Shown: positions 1 through 6,345 of the stretch, piece after piece
Layout of the letters: every line of letters starts with the position of its first letter
Position numbering within the stretch: position 1 is the first letter of the stretch
Source: CADCTB01 sp038231955
GTDB lineage: Bacteria > Actinomycetota > Acidimicrobiia > Acidimicrobiales > AC-14
Assembly (NCBI GenBank): GCA_038231955.1
Contig: JBBSIS010000076.1
Location: 1-13,855, forward strand
Direction of reading: 5' to 3'
Length of the DNA: 13,855 nucleotides
Notes under the pieces: generated by a model
What the model was told of the DNA's origin: nothing
Seen by the model: the letters and a program-made list of their open reading frames with translations, nothing else
Databases searched by the model: none
Made by a program: the position numbers and the translations under genes

Positions 1-183
1 CGCACGGTGAGCGATGCCGACGCGGCCCGCATCGCCGAACATCTCGGGGTCGAGACGTTCACCATCCCCGAGGACCGGGCCATCGAGGACGCCGACCACC
101 TGGGCGTGGCCGCCATGGACGCCGACCCGTCGGCGCCGGCGCTCGTCGCCGTCGGCGAGCTGGCGGCACTCATCACCCGGTAG
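1..183 (+). CDS. C-terminal fragment of a possible MinD/ParA/CooC-like P-loop ATPase
   Basis: The frame is open from the first base of the window to a TAG at 181-183, so only the last 60 residues of the gene are visible. The fragment reads as alternating helix and strand with a segment like 'LGVETFTIPEDRAIEDAD', followed by a helix ending in 'LAALITR'. This resembles the end of MinD/ParA/CooC-type ATPases, where a conserved stretch describing a low-threat 'IPED/IPYD' turn precedes the last helix. No Walker motif can be seen because the N-terminal part lies outside the window. It converges on the minus-strand tlpA-like gene with a 49-nt gap. The family call is an impression only; that it is coding is fairly safe. 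Confidence 0.4.
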   Translation, partial: RTVSDADAARIAEHLGVETFTIPEDRAIEDADHLGVAAMDADPSAPALVAVGELAALITR

Positions 184-232
184 AGGATGACCGGGGTCGT
201 CGGCGTGCTGCTCGCACTTCTGGAGGGCGCCC
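184..232. other. Short convergent intergenic gap
   Basis: Forty-nine bases lie between two converging stop codons. The only structure seen is a loopless 10-nt palindrome (agggcgccct, 224-233) at the tlpA stop codon. There is no convincing terminator with a U-tract. Confidence 0.3.
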
Positions 233-868
233 TTACCGCCCGGTCTTGGCCTGGGAGAGGAGCTGCTCGAGGTCGGTCGTCCTGACCCCGCCGAGGAGCT
301 TGGCCACCACGGTCCCATCGGGGCTGATGAGGAACGACTCGGGCACCCCGGCCACGCCGTAGTCGAGGGCGATGCGCCCCTTGGGGTCGACCACCATGGG
401 CCAGGTGCCGCCTTCACGGTCACGGAACTCCTTCACCGCCTGGGCCGCGTCGCTGTAGACCACGGCCAGGATGGAGGCGTCGCCGGGGCCCTGATGGGCT
501 TCGGAGAACCGGACCAGGTCATCGTGCTCCTGGCGGCAAGGCACGCACCAGGTGGCGAAGAAATTGACGACAACCCACCGCCCCCGCAGATCACTCAGGC
601 TCGCCCGCCCGCCGTCGACCGTGTCGCCGTCGACTGCGGGCGCCGCCTTGCCCAGCAGCTGCGACCGCACCGCTCGGGTGGCCGACGGCTCCCGGGTGGC
701 CAGCACCCCCACCAGCAACGCCATGGGCACGGCGACGGCCAGGGCGATCCACAGCACCTTGCGCGCCCGCCGTAGCCCGCCGACGACAGGCGGCTCACCG
801 GCGTCGTCTTCGTCCGGCTCGTGTTCGTCCCGGTCGGTCACTCCAGGGGTGTCTGTCATGTCGGTCAT
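233..868 (-). CDS. Membrane-anchored TlpA/ResA-like thioredoxin-fold thiol-disulfide oxidoreductase
   Basis: The protein is 211 residues long. It has an acidic cytoplasmic N-terminus (residues 1-30), a basic stretch (GLRRARK), one membrane segment at about 38-57, and an extracytoplasmic thioredoxin-like domain. The active site is W107-C108-V109-P110-C111, preceded by 'VVNFFATWC' as in TlpA/ResA/CcmG proteins. A later 'YGVAGVPESFLISPDG' carries the conserved cis-proline region. Such proteins reduce disulfides outside the membrane, often for cytochrome c maturation, using electrons from CcdA. The gene directly follows the ccdA-like gene, which supports this pairing. The ATG at 868 was chosen because it lies 13 nt after the ccdA stop; a second ATG at 859 is also possible. 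Whether its target is cytochrome c or another protein cannot be told from the sequence. Confidence 0.88.
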   Translation of the reverse strand: MTDMTDTPGVTDRDEHEPDEDDAGEPPVVGGLRRARKVLWIALAVAVPMALLVGVLATREPSATRAVRSQLLGKAAPAVDGDTVDGGRASLSDLRGRWVVVNFFATWCVPCRQEHDDLVRFSEAHQGPGDASILAVVYSDAAQAVKEFRDREGGTWPMVVDPKGRIALDYGVAGVPESFLISPDGTVVAKLLGGVRTTDLEQLLSQAKTGR

Positions 869-885
869 ACAGCCATCTCAGTCAT
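865..885 (-). other. Possible 6-codon coupling mini-ORF between ccdA and tlpA
   Basis: ATG at 885-883 overlaps the ccdA stop as ATGA. The frame reads MTEMAV and ends in TGA at 867-865, which overlaps the tlpA ATG at 868-866, again as ATGA. It could pass ribosomes across the 13-nt gap by termination and re-initiation. It is short enough to be chance taken alone; see the other three examples in this window. Confidence 0.3.
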
Positions 886-1640
886 ACAGGGGGCCATCCG
901 TGCGAGGCGAACCATCGTTGCAAGGGCTGGAAGTAACCCTGCCAGCGCCCGGTCACGAACAACAAGCCCACGACCACGAGCAGAGCCCCGCCCACGACCT
1001 CGATGCGCCGGCCGTTGCGGCGCAGCCAGCCCAGCGAGCGCTGGGCCCGGTTGAAGCCCAGCGCGACCAGGACGAAGGGCAGGCCCAGGCCGACTGAGTA
1101 GAGGACGAGCAGCGTCGCCCCCCACACCGCAGTGCCGCTGACCGCCGCGGTGGCGTAGATCGTGGCCAGCACCGGTCCAAGGCACGGGGCCCAGCCGGCG
1201 GCGAAGGCCATCCCCATCGGGAAGGCCCATGCCGTGCCGCGGGGCACCCTGGCCATGTCGATGCGGCGCTCGCGCTGGAGGAACGGCAGGTGCAGCACGC
1301 CCATCGTCGACAACCCGAGGATCATGATCGGCACCCCGAACCACCGCACGACCGGGCCACCGTTGGCCAGGAGCACCGAGCCCAGCAGCTGGGCGACCAC
1401 GCCGAGAACGGTGAAGACCACGGTGAAGCCGGCCACGAACAGCAGCGAGGCCCGCAGGGTGACCATGCGGGCCTGGCGGTCGCCCAATTCGGACACGGGC
1501 AGGGCCGAGACGTAGGACAGGTAGCCGGGCAGCAGCGGGAGGCAGCAGGGCGAGCTGAACGAGATCACACCGGCGATCAGGGCGAAGAGGGGTAACGCCA
1601 AGCCGGCTTCCACCCGGCCAACGTACCGCTGCCGTACCAT
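882..1640 (-). CDS. ccdA: CcdA-like cytochrome c biogenesis / thiol-redox membrane protein
   Basis: From the ATG at 1640 the protein has 252 residues and is highly hydrophobic, with about six membrane segments as in the CcdA/DsbD-beta family. The two family cysteine motifs are present: 'SFSSPCCLPLLPGYLS' with Cys32/Cys33, and 'GWAPCLGPVLATI' with Cys153. These shuttle electrons from cytoplasmic thioredoxin across the membrane. The likely acceptor is the TlpA-like protein encoded just downstream. The frame is open further upstream (to 1760), but that would overlap divergent cbiA and add a non-membrane tail, so 1640 is preferred. A GAGG lies 8 nt before this ATG, inside the opening codons of cbiA on the other strand. 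A GTG at 1613 is an alternative start. Doubling of the first Cys (SPCC) is a small oddity. Confidence 0.88.
   Translation of the reverse strand: MVRQRYVGRVEAGLALPLFALIAGVISFSSPCCLPLLPGYLSYVSALPVSELGDRQARMVTLRASLLFVAGFTVVFTVLGVVAQLLGSVLLANGGPVVRWFGVPIMILGLSTMGVLHLPFLQRERRIDMARVPRGTAWAFPMGMAFAAGWAPCLGPVLATIYATAAVSGTAVWGATLLVLYSVGLGLPFVLVALGFNRAQRSLGWLRRNGRRIEVVGGALLVVVGLLFVTGRWQGYFQPLQRWFASHGWPPV
1635..1640 (+). promoter_or_regulatory. Possible -10 element (TACCAT) for a leaderless cbiA transcript
   Basis: TACCAT fits TAnnnT and ends 5 nt before the cbiA GTG at 1646, which would place the transcription start at or next to the start codon. There is no Shine-Dalgarno sequence before this GTG. 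No clear -35 box is visible. It is weak evidence, suggested by the 5-nt gap to divergent ccdA. Confidence 0.3.
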
Positions 1641-1645
1641 CTGCC

Positions 1646-3004
1646 GTGCCTCGCCTCGGTCCTCGGCTAGTGGTGGCGGGTACATCGTCGGGCGCCGGGA
1701 AGACCACGGTGGCGACAGGAGTGATGGCCGCCCTCGTCCGGCGGGGCCTCCGGGTGGCATCGGCCAAGGTCGGGCCCGACTTCATCGACCCGGGGTACCA
1801 CTCGGTGGCCACGGGTCGGCCGGGCCGCAACCTCGACGCCTGGATCTGCGGCGAGGAGGCCATCGCCCCCCTGGCCGCCCGGGCCGCGGAGGGGTCGGAC
1901 GTACTGGTCGTCGAGGGCGTCATGGGCCTCTTCGACGGCTCCGGCGATCCCGAGGGGCCCGTCGCCAGCACCGCCCAGGTGGCGGCCCTCATCGGCGCCC
2001 CCATCGTGTTGGTGGTCGACGCCTCGTCGGTGGGCGCGTCCGTCGCCGCCACCGTCCACGGCTTCGCCACCTTGGACGCCTCCGTCGCCATCGCCGGGGT
2101 GATCCTGAACCGGGTGGGAAGCGACAGCCACGAGAACCTGCTCCGCCACGCCCTGGCCGGGGTGGGGTTCCGGGTGCTCGGGGCCCTCCGCCGCCGCCCG
2201 CACTACGCCTGGCGGGACCGTCACCTGGGCCTGGTGCCGGTGATCGAACAGGCCGGCGAGGTGGCGCGGTCGATCGACCGGCTGGCCGAGGCGGTGGCGA
2301 CGGACTGCGACCTGGACGCGCTGCTGGCCCTGGCCCGGTCGGCGCCGGGGCGCGAGGTGGGCCACGCGCCCCGCACCCGGCACCGGGCCGGTGCCCGCCT
2401 TGCCGTCGCCGCCGGGCCGGCGTTCAGCTTCACCTACCCCGACAACCTCGAGCTGTTGGCCCGGGCTGGCGCCGAGATCGTCCCCTTCGACCCTCTGGTC
2501 GACGCCCGGCTGCCCGATGGGGTCGACGGGCTCTACGCCGGCGGCGGCTTCCCCGAGGTCTACGCCGCCGGACTGGCCGAGAACCGGTCCCTGCTCGACG
2601 ACGTGGCCGCCCGGGTCGGCGCCGGACTGGTGACGTGGGCCGAGTGTGGCGGGCTCCTGTGGCTGGCCCGGTCGCTGGACGGGCACCGCCTGGCCGGCGT
2701 GGTCCCCGCCGACGGCCACATGACCGACCGCCTCACTCTCGGCTACCGGCGGGCCCGCCTGCGGGCCGACTCCCCTTTGGGCCCCGCCGGCACCGAGCTG
2801 CGGGGCCATGAGTTCCACTATTCGACGCTCGGTCCGCCGGGCGACGATCTCGACTGGACGGGCCGGAGCGGCCGGGGTCGAGCCGGCTTCGCCTCACCCA
2901 CCCTTCTGGCCAGCTACGTCCACCTTCACCTGGCCGCCGACCCGCGACTGGCCGAGCGCCTGGTCTCGACAGCAGCGGCCCACCGGCGAGCCTCGGGAGG
3001 ATGA
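1646..3004 (+). CDS. cbiA: Cobyrinate a,c-diamide synthase (CbiA/CobB)
   Basis: This 452-residue protein is the usual length for CbiA/CobB, which amidates the a and c carboxylates of cobyrinate (or hydrogenobyrinate) using ATP and glutamine. The N-terminal dethiobiotin-synthetase-like ATPase domain has the P-loop at residues 12-21 (GTSSGAGKTT), followed by 'KVGPDFIDPGYH'. The C-terminal class I glutamine amidotransferase domain has the nucleophile Cys334 in 'AECGGLLWL', the segment 'GHEFHYS' (388 region) and the catalytic-type His in 'YVHLH' (426-428). The GTG start sits 5 nt from the divergent ccdA start with no obvious ribosome site, so a leaderless message is likely. It is separated from the rest of the cobalamin genes by an unknown gene and a riboswitch, so it may not be under riboswitch control. 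With CbiD, CbiG and CbiX nearby, the CbiA name fits better than CobB. Confidence 0.95.
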   Translation: MPRLGPRLVVAGTSSGAGKTTVATGVMAALVRRGLRVASAKVGPDFIDPGYHSVATGRPGRNLDAWICGEEAIAPLAARAAEGSDVLVVEGVMGLFDGSGDPEGPVASTAQVAALIGAPIVLVVDASSVGASVAATVHGFATLDASVAIAGVILNRVGSDSHENLLRHALAGVGFRVLGALRRRPHYAWRDRHLGLVPVIEQAGEVARSIDRLAEAVATDCDLDALLALARSAPGREVGHAPRTRHRAGARLAVAAGPAFSFTYPDNLELLARAGAEIVPFDPLVDARLPDGVDGLYAGGGFPEVYAAGLAENRSLLDDVAARVGAGLVTWAECGGLLWLARSLDGHRLAGVVPADGHMTDRLTLGYRRARLRADSPLGPAGTELRGHEFHYSTLGPPGDDLDWTGRSGRGRAGFASPTLLASYVHLHLAADPRLAERLVSTAAAHRRASGG

Positions 3005-3148
3005 CGAGCCCGCGTGACGCCGCCCACGCGACCCGTCGCCGAACTGGACAAGTTCGTCGCTCTGAGCCCACCGGAGCTTCGCCGATAGATTGGTGGACGC
3101 TGACCGCTGCGACAGCGGCCCGTCGACACGGACGAAGGCGAGGGCGAC
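3005..3148. other. Intergenic region between cbiA and the 138-aa gene
   Basis: This 144-nt stretch contains a possible -10 (TAGATT, 3086-3091). It also has small open frames: one from ATG 3001 that runs out of frame into the next gene, and a 24-codon one from GTG 3014 to TAG 3088. Neither looks convincingly coding. Confidence 0.3.
3086..3091 (+). promoter_or_regulatory. Possible -10 element (TAGATT) upstream of the 138-aa gene
   Basis: TAGATT fits TAnnnT and lies 57 nt before the ATG at 3149. A good -35 is not visible. It resembles the TAGAGT found before the riboswitch. Confidence 0.22.
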
Positions 3149-3565
3149 ATGGCGAAGATCGGTCCGATCAAGCTCACCATCCACACTGCGGGGGCCGAGG
3201 CGACCCTCGACGTCACCTACGACGTCAGGTTCGACGAGGAGGACAGGACGTCGAAACAGGCCTACCGGGAGGAGTGCCGGATCATCGGCGACGACACCAA
3301 TGCCTCCGACGGCCCGGCGGCCGGCGGTGACGACACGCTGGGGTTCCTGTCACCGCTGTTCAACAAGGAAATCACCTCCGACGCGGACGGCACGATCGAG
3401 CGGCACTTCACCAAGACGATCCGTCGGAAGGACCTCGACGAGGACCAGGGCGACATACCCAACCCCGACGAGATCCGTGCCCTGGTCACCCTCTTCCCCA
3501 CCACGCCGGCAGCCGGTGCACCCCTCCGTCGGGAAAGCCCGGTGGTCAAGCGGAAGATCACCTGA
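3149..3565 (+). CDS. Hypothetical 138-aa protein of unknown function
   Basis: I do not recognise the family. The ATG at 3149 follows GAGGG with a 4-nt spacer, and the frame has normal high-GC coding character, so the gene is probably real. The protein is acidic, has no signal peptide or membrane segment, and looks beta-strand-rich: the N-terminus alternates hydrophobic and polar residues ('IKLTIHTAG', 'LDVTYDVRF'). The middle has 'YREECRIIGDDTN', then an Asp/Gly-rich loop and 'FLSPLFNKEI'. The C-terminal part contains 'DEDQGDIPNPDEIRALVTL'. There is one cysteine (in EECR). The shape suggests a compact beta-sandwich, perhaps a binding module. It sits between cbiA and the cobalamin riboswitch, but nothing in it points to cobalt or corrins. 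No function is proposed. Confidence 0.75.
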   Translation: MAKIGPIKLTIHTAGAEATLDVTYDVRFDEEDRTSKQAYREECRIIGDDTNASDGPAAGGDDTLGFLSPLFNKEITSDADGTIERHFTKTIRRKDLDEDQGDIPNPDEIRALVTLFPTTPAAGAPLRRESPVVKRKIT

Positions 3566-3600
3566 CCGCGGCGGTGCCCGTGGCGGCGCAGCGCGAGCGG

Positions 3601-3606
3601 TAGAGT
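3601..3606 (+). promoter_or_regulatory. Possible -10 element (TAGAGT) of the riboswitch-controlled cobalamin operon
   Basis: TAGAGT fits TAnnnT and would start transcription around 3613, just before the conserved riboswitch core. The -35 region is GC-rich and not recognisable. The position relative to the riboswitch is the main support. Confidence 0.35.
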
Positions 3607-3612
3607 CGGCCT

Positions 3613-3716
3613 CGCCGTCGGGTCGACGAGCCGGTGCAAGTCCGGTGCGGCCAATGCCACTGTGACCGCAAGGGAGCCAGAGGTCGACCGTCGGTGTCGA
3701 GATCGCGTGCCCGAGG
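3613..3716 (+). promoter_or_regulatory. Cobalamin riboswitch (compact type) with expression platform
   Basis: The conserved core is clear: 'gagccggtgcaagtccggtg' at 3628-3647, then the B12 box 'gccactgtgaccgc' at 3656-3669, then 'agccagaggtcgacc' at 3675-3689. The self-complementary pair 'gggtcgac' (3620-3626 region) and 'gtcgacc' (3683-3689) could close the domain. The segment after the B12 box is short, so it looks like a compact cobalamin riboswitch without large peripheral arms. The SD 'gagg' (3713-3716) is 7 nt before the cbiL ATG. 'cctcg' (3610-3614) is complementary to 'cgagg' (3712-3716), which could be a way to hide the SD; that pairing is speculation. It should repress cbiL and downstream genes when cobalamin is abundant. 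Confidence 0.88.
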
Positions 3717-3723
3717 TTCCAAA

Positions 3724-4431
3724 ATGAGCGAGCTGATCGGCGTCGGCGTCGGGCCGGGCGATCCCGAGCTTCTGACCGTCCGAGCCGTGCGGGTGCTGAG
3801 GGAGGCCGACCGGGTGCTGGCGCCGTCGTCGGCGCTCGACGCAGTGGGCCGGGCCGAGTCGATCGTCCGCCAGGCGTGCCCCGACGTGGCCATCGAGCGC
3901 CTGGCCATCGAGATGGGCCGGGCCGAGGACTCCGTCGACGAGGCGGCGGCGACAGTGGTGGCCGGGCTCGAAGCCGGCGAGCGACTGGCGTTCGTCACCC
4001 TCGGTGACCCCAACGTCTACAGCACGTTCTCGACCCTGGCCGCTCGCGTCCACCAGCTCCGGCCCGACGCACGGATCAGCACCGTGCCCGGGATCATGGC
4101 CTTCCAGGAGCTGGCTTCGCGCTCAGGCACCGTCGTCCTGCAGAGCTCCGAGCGGCTGGCCCTGATCACCGCCCTCGACGGCCCCGATGCCCTCGGCCAC
4201 GCGCTGAAGGACCCGACCCAGGCGGTCGTGATCTACAAGGGCGGCCGGCACCTGCCGGCCATGGCGAAGCGGCTGGCCGACGCCGGCCGGCTGGCCGGCG
4301 CCGTCTTCGGTGAGCTGCTGGGCCTGCCCGGCGAGCGGATCGTCGACGTGGCCGCCGCCGCCAACGGGCCCGCCGCCTACCTGGCCACCGTCATCGTCCC
4401 GCCGTCCAACAGGTCGGAGGGGAGCCGATGA
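3724..4431 (+). CDS. cbiL: Cobalt-precorrin-2 C20-methyltransferase (CbiL/CobI)
   Basis: This 235-residue protein belongs to the SAM-dependent tetrapyrrole methylase family. It opens with the glycine-rich 'GVGVGPGDPELLT' (residues 6-18), typical of CbiL/CobI, and contains 'LGDPNVYSTFS', the CbiL version of the conserved GDP motif. It then has 'VPGIMAFQ' and 'YKGGRH'. It adds the C20 methyl group to (cobalt-)precorrin-2. The ATG at 3724 was chosen over upstream in-frame GTG codons because those lie inside the riboswitch, and GAGG lies 7 nt before this ATG. The stop overlaps the next start as ATGA, so the gene is translationally coupled to cbiF. The cobalt form of the substrate is inferred from CbiD, CbiG and CbiX in the same operon. 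Confidence 0.93.
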   Translation: MSELIGVGVGPGDPELLTVRAVRVLREADRVLAPSSALDAVGRAESIVRQACPDVAIERLAIEMGRAEDSVDEAAATVVAGLEAGERLAFVTLGDPNVYSTFSTLAARVHQLRPDARISTVPGIMAFQELASRSGTVVLQSSERLALITALDGPDALGHALKDPTQAVVIYKGGRHLPAMAKRLADAGRLAGAVFGELLGLPGERIVDVAAAANGPAAYLATVIVPPSNRSEGSR

Positions 4432-5225
4432 TCTCCTTCGTGGGCGCCGGGCCGGGGGCCGTCGACCTCATCACCCTGAGGGGCCGCGACCGCCTGGCCG
4501 CCGCCAACGTGGTGGTCTGGGCGTCGTCGCTCGTGCCCGAGGCCCTGCTCGACCACGCCCGCCCCGGGGCCGACGTCCACGACTCGGCGGCCATGACCCT
4601 GGAGGACACCCTCGCCGTCTACGCCGCCGCGCCCGATGCCGCGATCGTGCGGCTCCACTCGGGGGACCCGTCGATCTACGGCGCCATCGGCGAGCAGATC
4701 GAGTGGTGTGCCGCCCAGGAGCGCGACTTCGAGATCGTCCCCGGCGTCAGCTCCCTGGCCGCGGCCGCGGCCGCCGTGGGCCGGGAGCTGACCCAACCGG
4801 GCGTGGCCCAGAGCGTGGTCCTCACCCGCCTGGCGGGCCGGACGGCGGCGTCGATGCCGGGTGGCGAGTCGGTCGCCGCCTTCGCCGCTCACGGCGCCAC
4901 CATGGCGGTGTTCCTGTCCGCGGCCCGGCCCCGCGAGCTGGCCGACGAGCTCCTAGCCCCGGGCAGCGCCTACACGGTCGAGACCCCCGCCGTCATCGTG
5001 GCCCGAGCCTCTTGGCCCGACGAGCGGATCGTCGAGTCGACGGTCGGCCGGCTGGCCGACGACCTCGCCAATCTGGGGACCAAGACGACCGTCCTCGTCC
5101 TGGTGGGGCCGGCGCTCGCCGGCGCTGGCGGGGCGGCGGGCCGCAGCCACCTCTACTCACCCGGCTTCGCCCACATGTTTCGTCGCCGATCGCTCCCGGG
5201 CACGACGGCGGGACGCCCGGCATGA
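4428..5225 (+). CDS. cbiF: Cobalt-precorrin-4 C11-methyltransferase (CbiF/CobM)
   Basis: The protein has 265 residues and is a tetrapyrrole methylase. 'FVGAGPGAVDLITLRG' at the N-terminus and 'VVWASSLVPEALL' are typical of CbiF/CobM, as are 'LHSGDPSIYGAIGEQ', 'VPGVSSLAAAAAA' and 'LTRLAGRT'. It transfers a methyl from SAM to C11 of (cobalt-)precorrin-4. The start overlaps cbiL by 4 nt (ATGA). The C-terminus beyond 'SHLYSPGFAHMFRRR' is short and Arg/Gly-rich. Its stop overlaps the ATG of a 27-codon mini-ORF that fills the gap to cbiD. Confidence 0.94.
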   Translation: MISFVGAGPGAVDLITLRGRDRLAAANVVVWASSLVPEALLDHARPGADVHDSAAMTLEDTLAVYAAAPDAAIVRLHSGDPSIYGAIGEQIEWCAAQERDFEIVPGVSSLAAAAAAVGRELTQPGVAQSVVLTRLAGRTAASMPGGESVAAFAAHGATMAVFLSAARPRELADELLAPGSAYTVETPAVIVARASWPDERIVESTVGRLADDLANLGTKTTVLVLVGPALAGAGGAAGRSHLYSPGFAHMFRRRSLPGTTAGRPA

Positions 5226-5305
5226 GCGTGCGCCGAAGCGCAGCGGAGGATCGCGACAGCAAGCATTCACTGGGCGGGGCGCTCGAAGGAAGCCTCGACC
5301 AGTGA
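5222..5305 (+). other. 27-codon bridging mini-ORF between cbiF and cbiD, carrying a repeat
   Basis: ATG 5222 overlaps the cbiF stop (ATGA). The frame is MSVRRSAAEDRDSKHSLGGA followed by a short Glu/Ser/Asp tail, ending in TGA 5303-5305, which overlaps the cbiD GTG 5302 (GTGA). It contains the 17-nt repeat at 5233-5249. The AAGGAAG before cbiD lies inside it. The peptide resembles no family I know. Its most likely role is passing ribosomes across the 76-nt gap. Confidence 0.35.
5233..5249 (+). repeat. 17-nt repeat, copy 1 (ccgaagcgcagcggagg)
   Basis: It is identical to 7526-7542. It is located in the mini-ORF between cbiF and cbiD and is read in the same frame as the second copy (RSAAE). Both copies lie shortly after 'catgag', directly downstream of a cobalamin gene stop codon. 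Confidence 0.6.
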
Positions 5306-6345
5306 CGGGGCTGCGGACCGGGTGGACCACGGGCACCTGCGCCAGCGCCGCGGCCAAGGCGGCGGCGCTGGGCCTGGTCACAGGGACGGCGCCCGCCGAG
5401 GTCGAGGTCGGTTTGCCCAGCGGCCGGCGTGTCGCCTTCGCGGTCGAGGTCGAGTCACCGACGCGCTGCGTGGTCGTCAAAGACGCCGGCGACGACCCCG
5501 ACTGCACCGACGGCGCCCGCCTCACCGCCGAGGTGGTCGAAGCCGGCTCTGGCGGGGCGTCGATCTCCGGCGGGCCCGGTCTGGGCACCGTCACCAAGCC
5601 CGGCCTCGGACTGGCCGTGGGAGCGCCGGCCATCAACCCGGTGCCGCGGCGGTTGATCGAAGCCGCGCTGGCCGAGGTCACCGTCGCCCCGCTGGCCGTC
5701 ACCTTCTCGGTCCCCGGTGGCGAGGACATGTCGGCCCGCACGTCGAACGCCCGGTTGGGGATCGTGGGCGGCATCTCGATCCTGGGCACCACGGGCATCG
5801 TGCGCCCGTTCTCGACCGCGGCGTACCGGGCGTCGGTGACCCAGCAGATCGACGTGGCTGCGGCCCAGGGCGAGTCGGTCGTCGTCCTGGCCACCGGGAG
5901 CCGGTCGGAGAAGGCCGCCATGCGGCTGCGACCCGAGCTCCCCGAGGTGTGCTTCGTGGAGGTCGGCGACTTCACCGGCACGGCCCTGCGCCGGGCGGCA
6001 ACCGCCGGCATCCACCACGCCGTGTTCGTGGGCATGGCCGGCAAGATCACCAAGCTGGCCGCTGGGGTCATGATGACCCACTTCCACCGCTCTCAGGTCG
6101 ACGGTGAGCTGCTGGCCGCCGTCGCCCGCGACGCCGGATCGGCTGACGTAGTGATCGCCGCCGCCACCGAGACGGCCACCGCCCGCCACTTCTTCGAGAC
6201 GTGCGTGGCCCGGGGCGACGTCGCCCCGCTGGCCCGGGTCTGCGCCATGGCCCGCGCCGCCTGCCAAGCCCATACCGGAGGGGTGGTCGATACCGAGGTC
6301 GTCATGGTCGACTTCGACGGCGAGACGGTGGTGGCCCGTGCCTGA
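5302..6345 (+). CDS. cbiD: Cobalt-precorrin-5B C1-methyltransferase (CbiD)
   Basis: The protein has 347 residues. CbiD is specific to the early-cobalt route and methylates C1 of cobalt-precorrin-5B. Recognisable segments are 'LRTGWTTGTCASAAAKAAA' at the N-terminus, 'VVKDAGDDPDCTDGA', 'GTVTKPGLGLAVGAPAINP' with 'VPRRLI', and 'ILGTTGIVRPFSTAAYRAS'. The GTG at 5302 is supported by AAGGAAG about 9 nt upstream and by the immediate start of conserved sequence. The stop overlaps the next gene's GTG by 8 nt. It is strong evidence that this operon uses the 'anaerobic' branch even though several neighbours also match aerobic-pathway names. Confidence 0.96.
   Translation: MTGLRTGWTTGTCASAAAKAAALGLVTGTAPAEVEVGLPSGRRVAFAVEVESPTRCVVVKDAGDDPDCTDGARLTAEVVEAGSGGASISGGPGLGTVTKPGLGLAVGAPAINPVPRRLIEAALAEVTVAPLAVTFSVPGGEDMSARTSNARLGIVGGISILGTTGIVRPFSTAAYRASVTQQIDVAAAQGESVVVLATGSRSEKAAMRLRPELPEVCFVEVGDFTGTALRRAATAGIHHAVFVGMAGKITKLAAGVMMTHFHRSQVDGELLAAVARDAGSADVVIAAATETATARHFFETCVARGDVAPLARVCAMARAACQAHTGGVVDTEVVMVDFDGETVVARA

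Noticed and set aside
865..2091. Long minus-strand reading frame overlapping ccdA and cbiA
   Set aside because: It is a high-GC shadow frame, Pro/Arg/Gly/Ala-rich with no motifs, opposite and out of frame with strong CcdA and CbiA matches.
3014..3088. 24-codon ORF from GTG 3014
   Set aside because: It is too short to judge, has no SD and does not connect to the next gene.
3001..3330. 109-codon ORF starting ATGA at the cbiA stop
   Set aside because: It is Arg-rich and out of frame with, and overlapping half of, the better-supported 138-aa gene.
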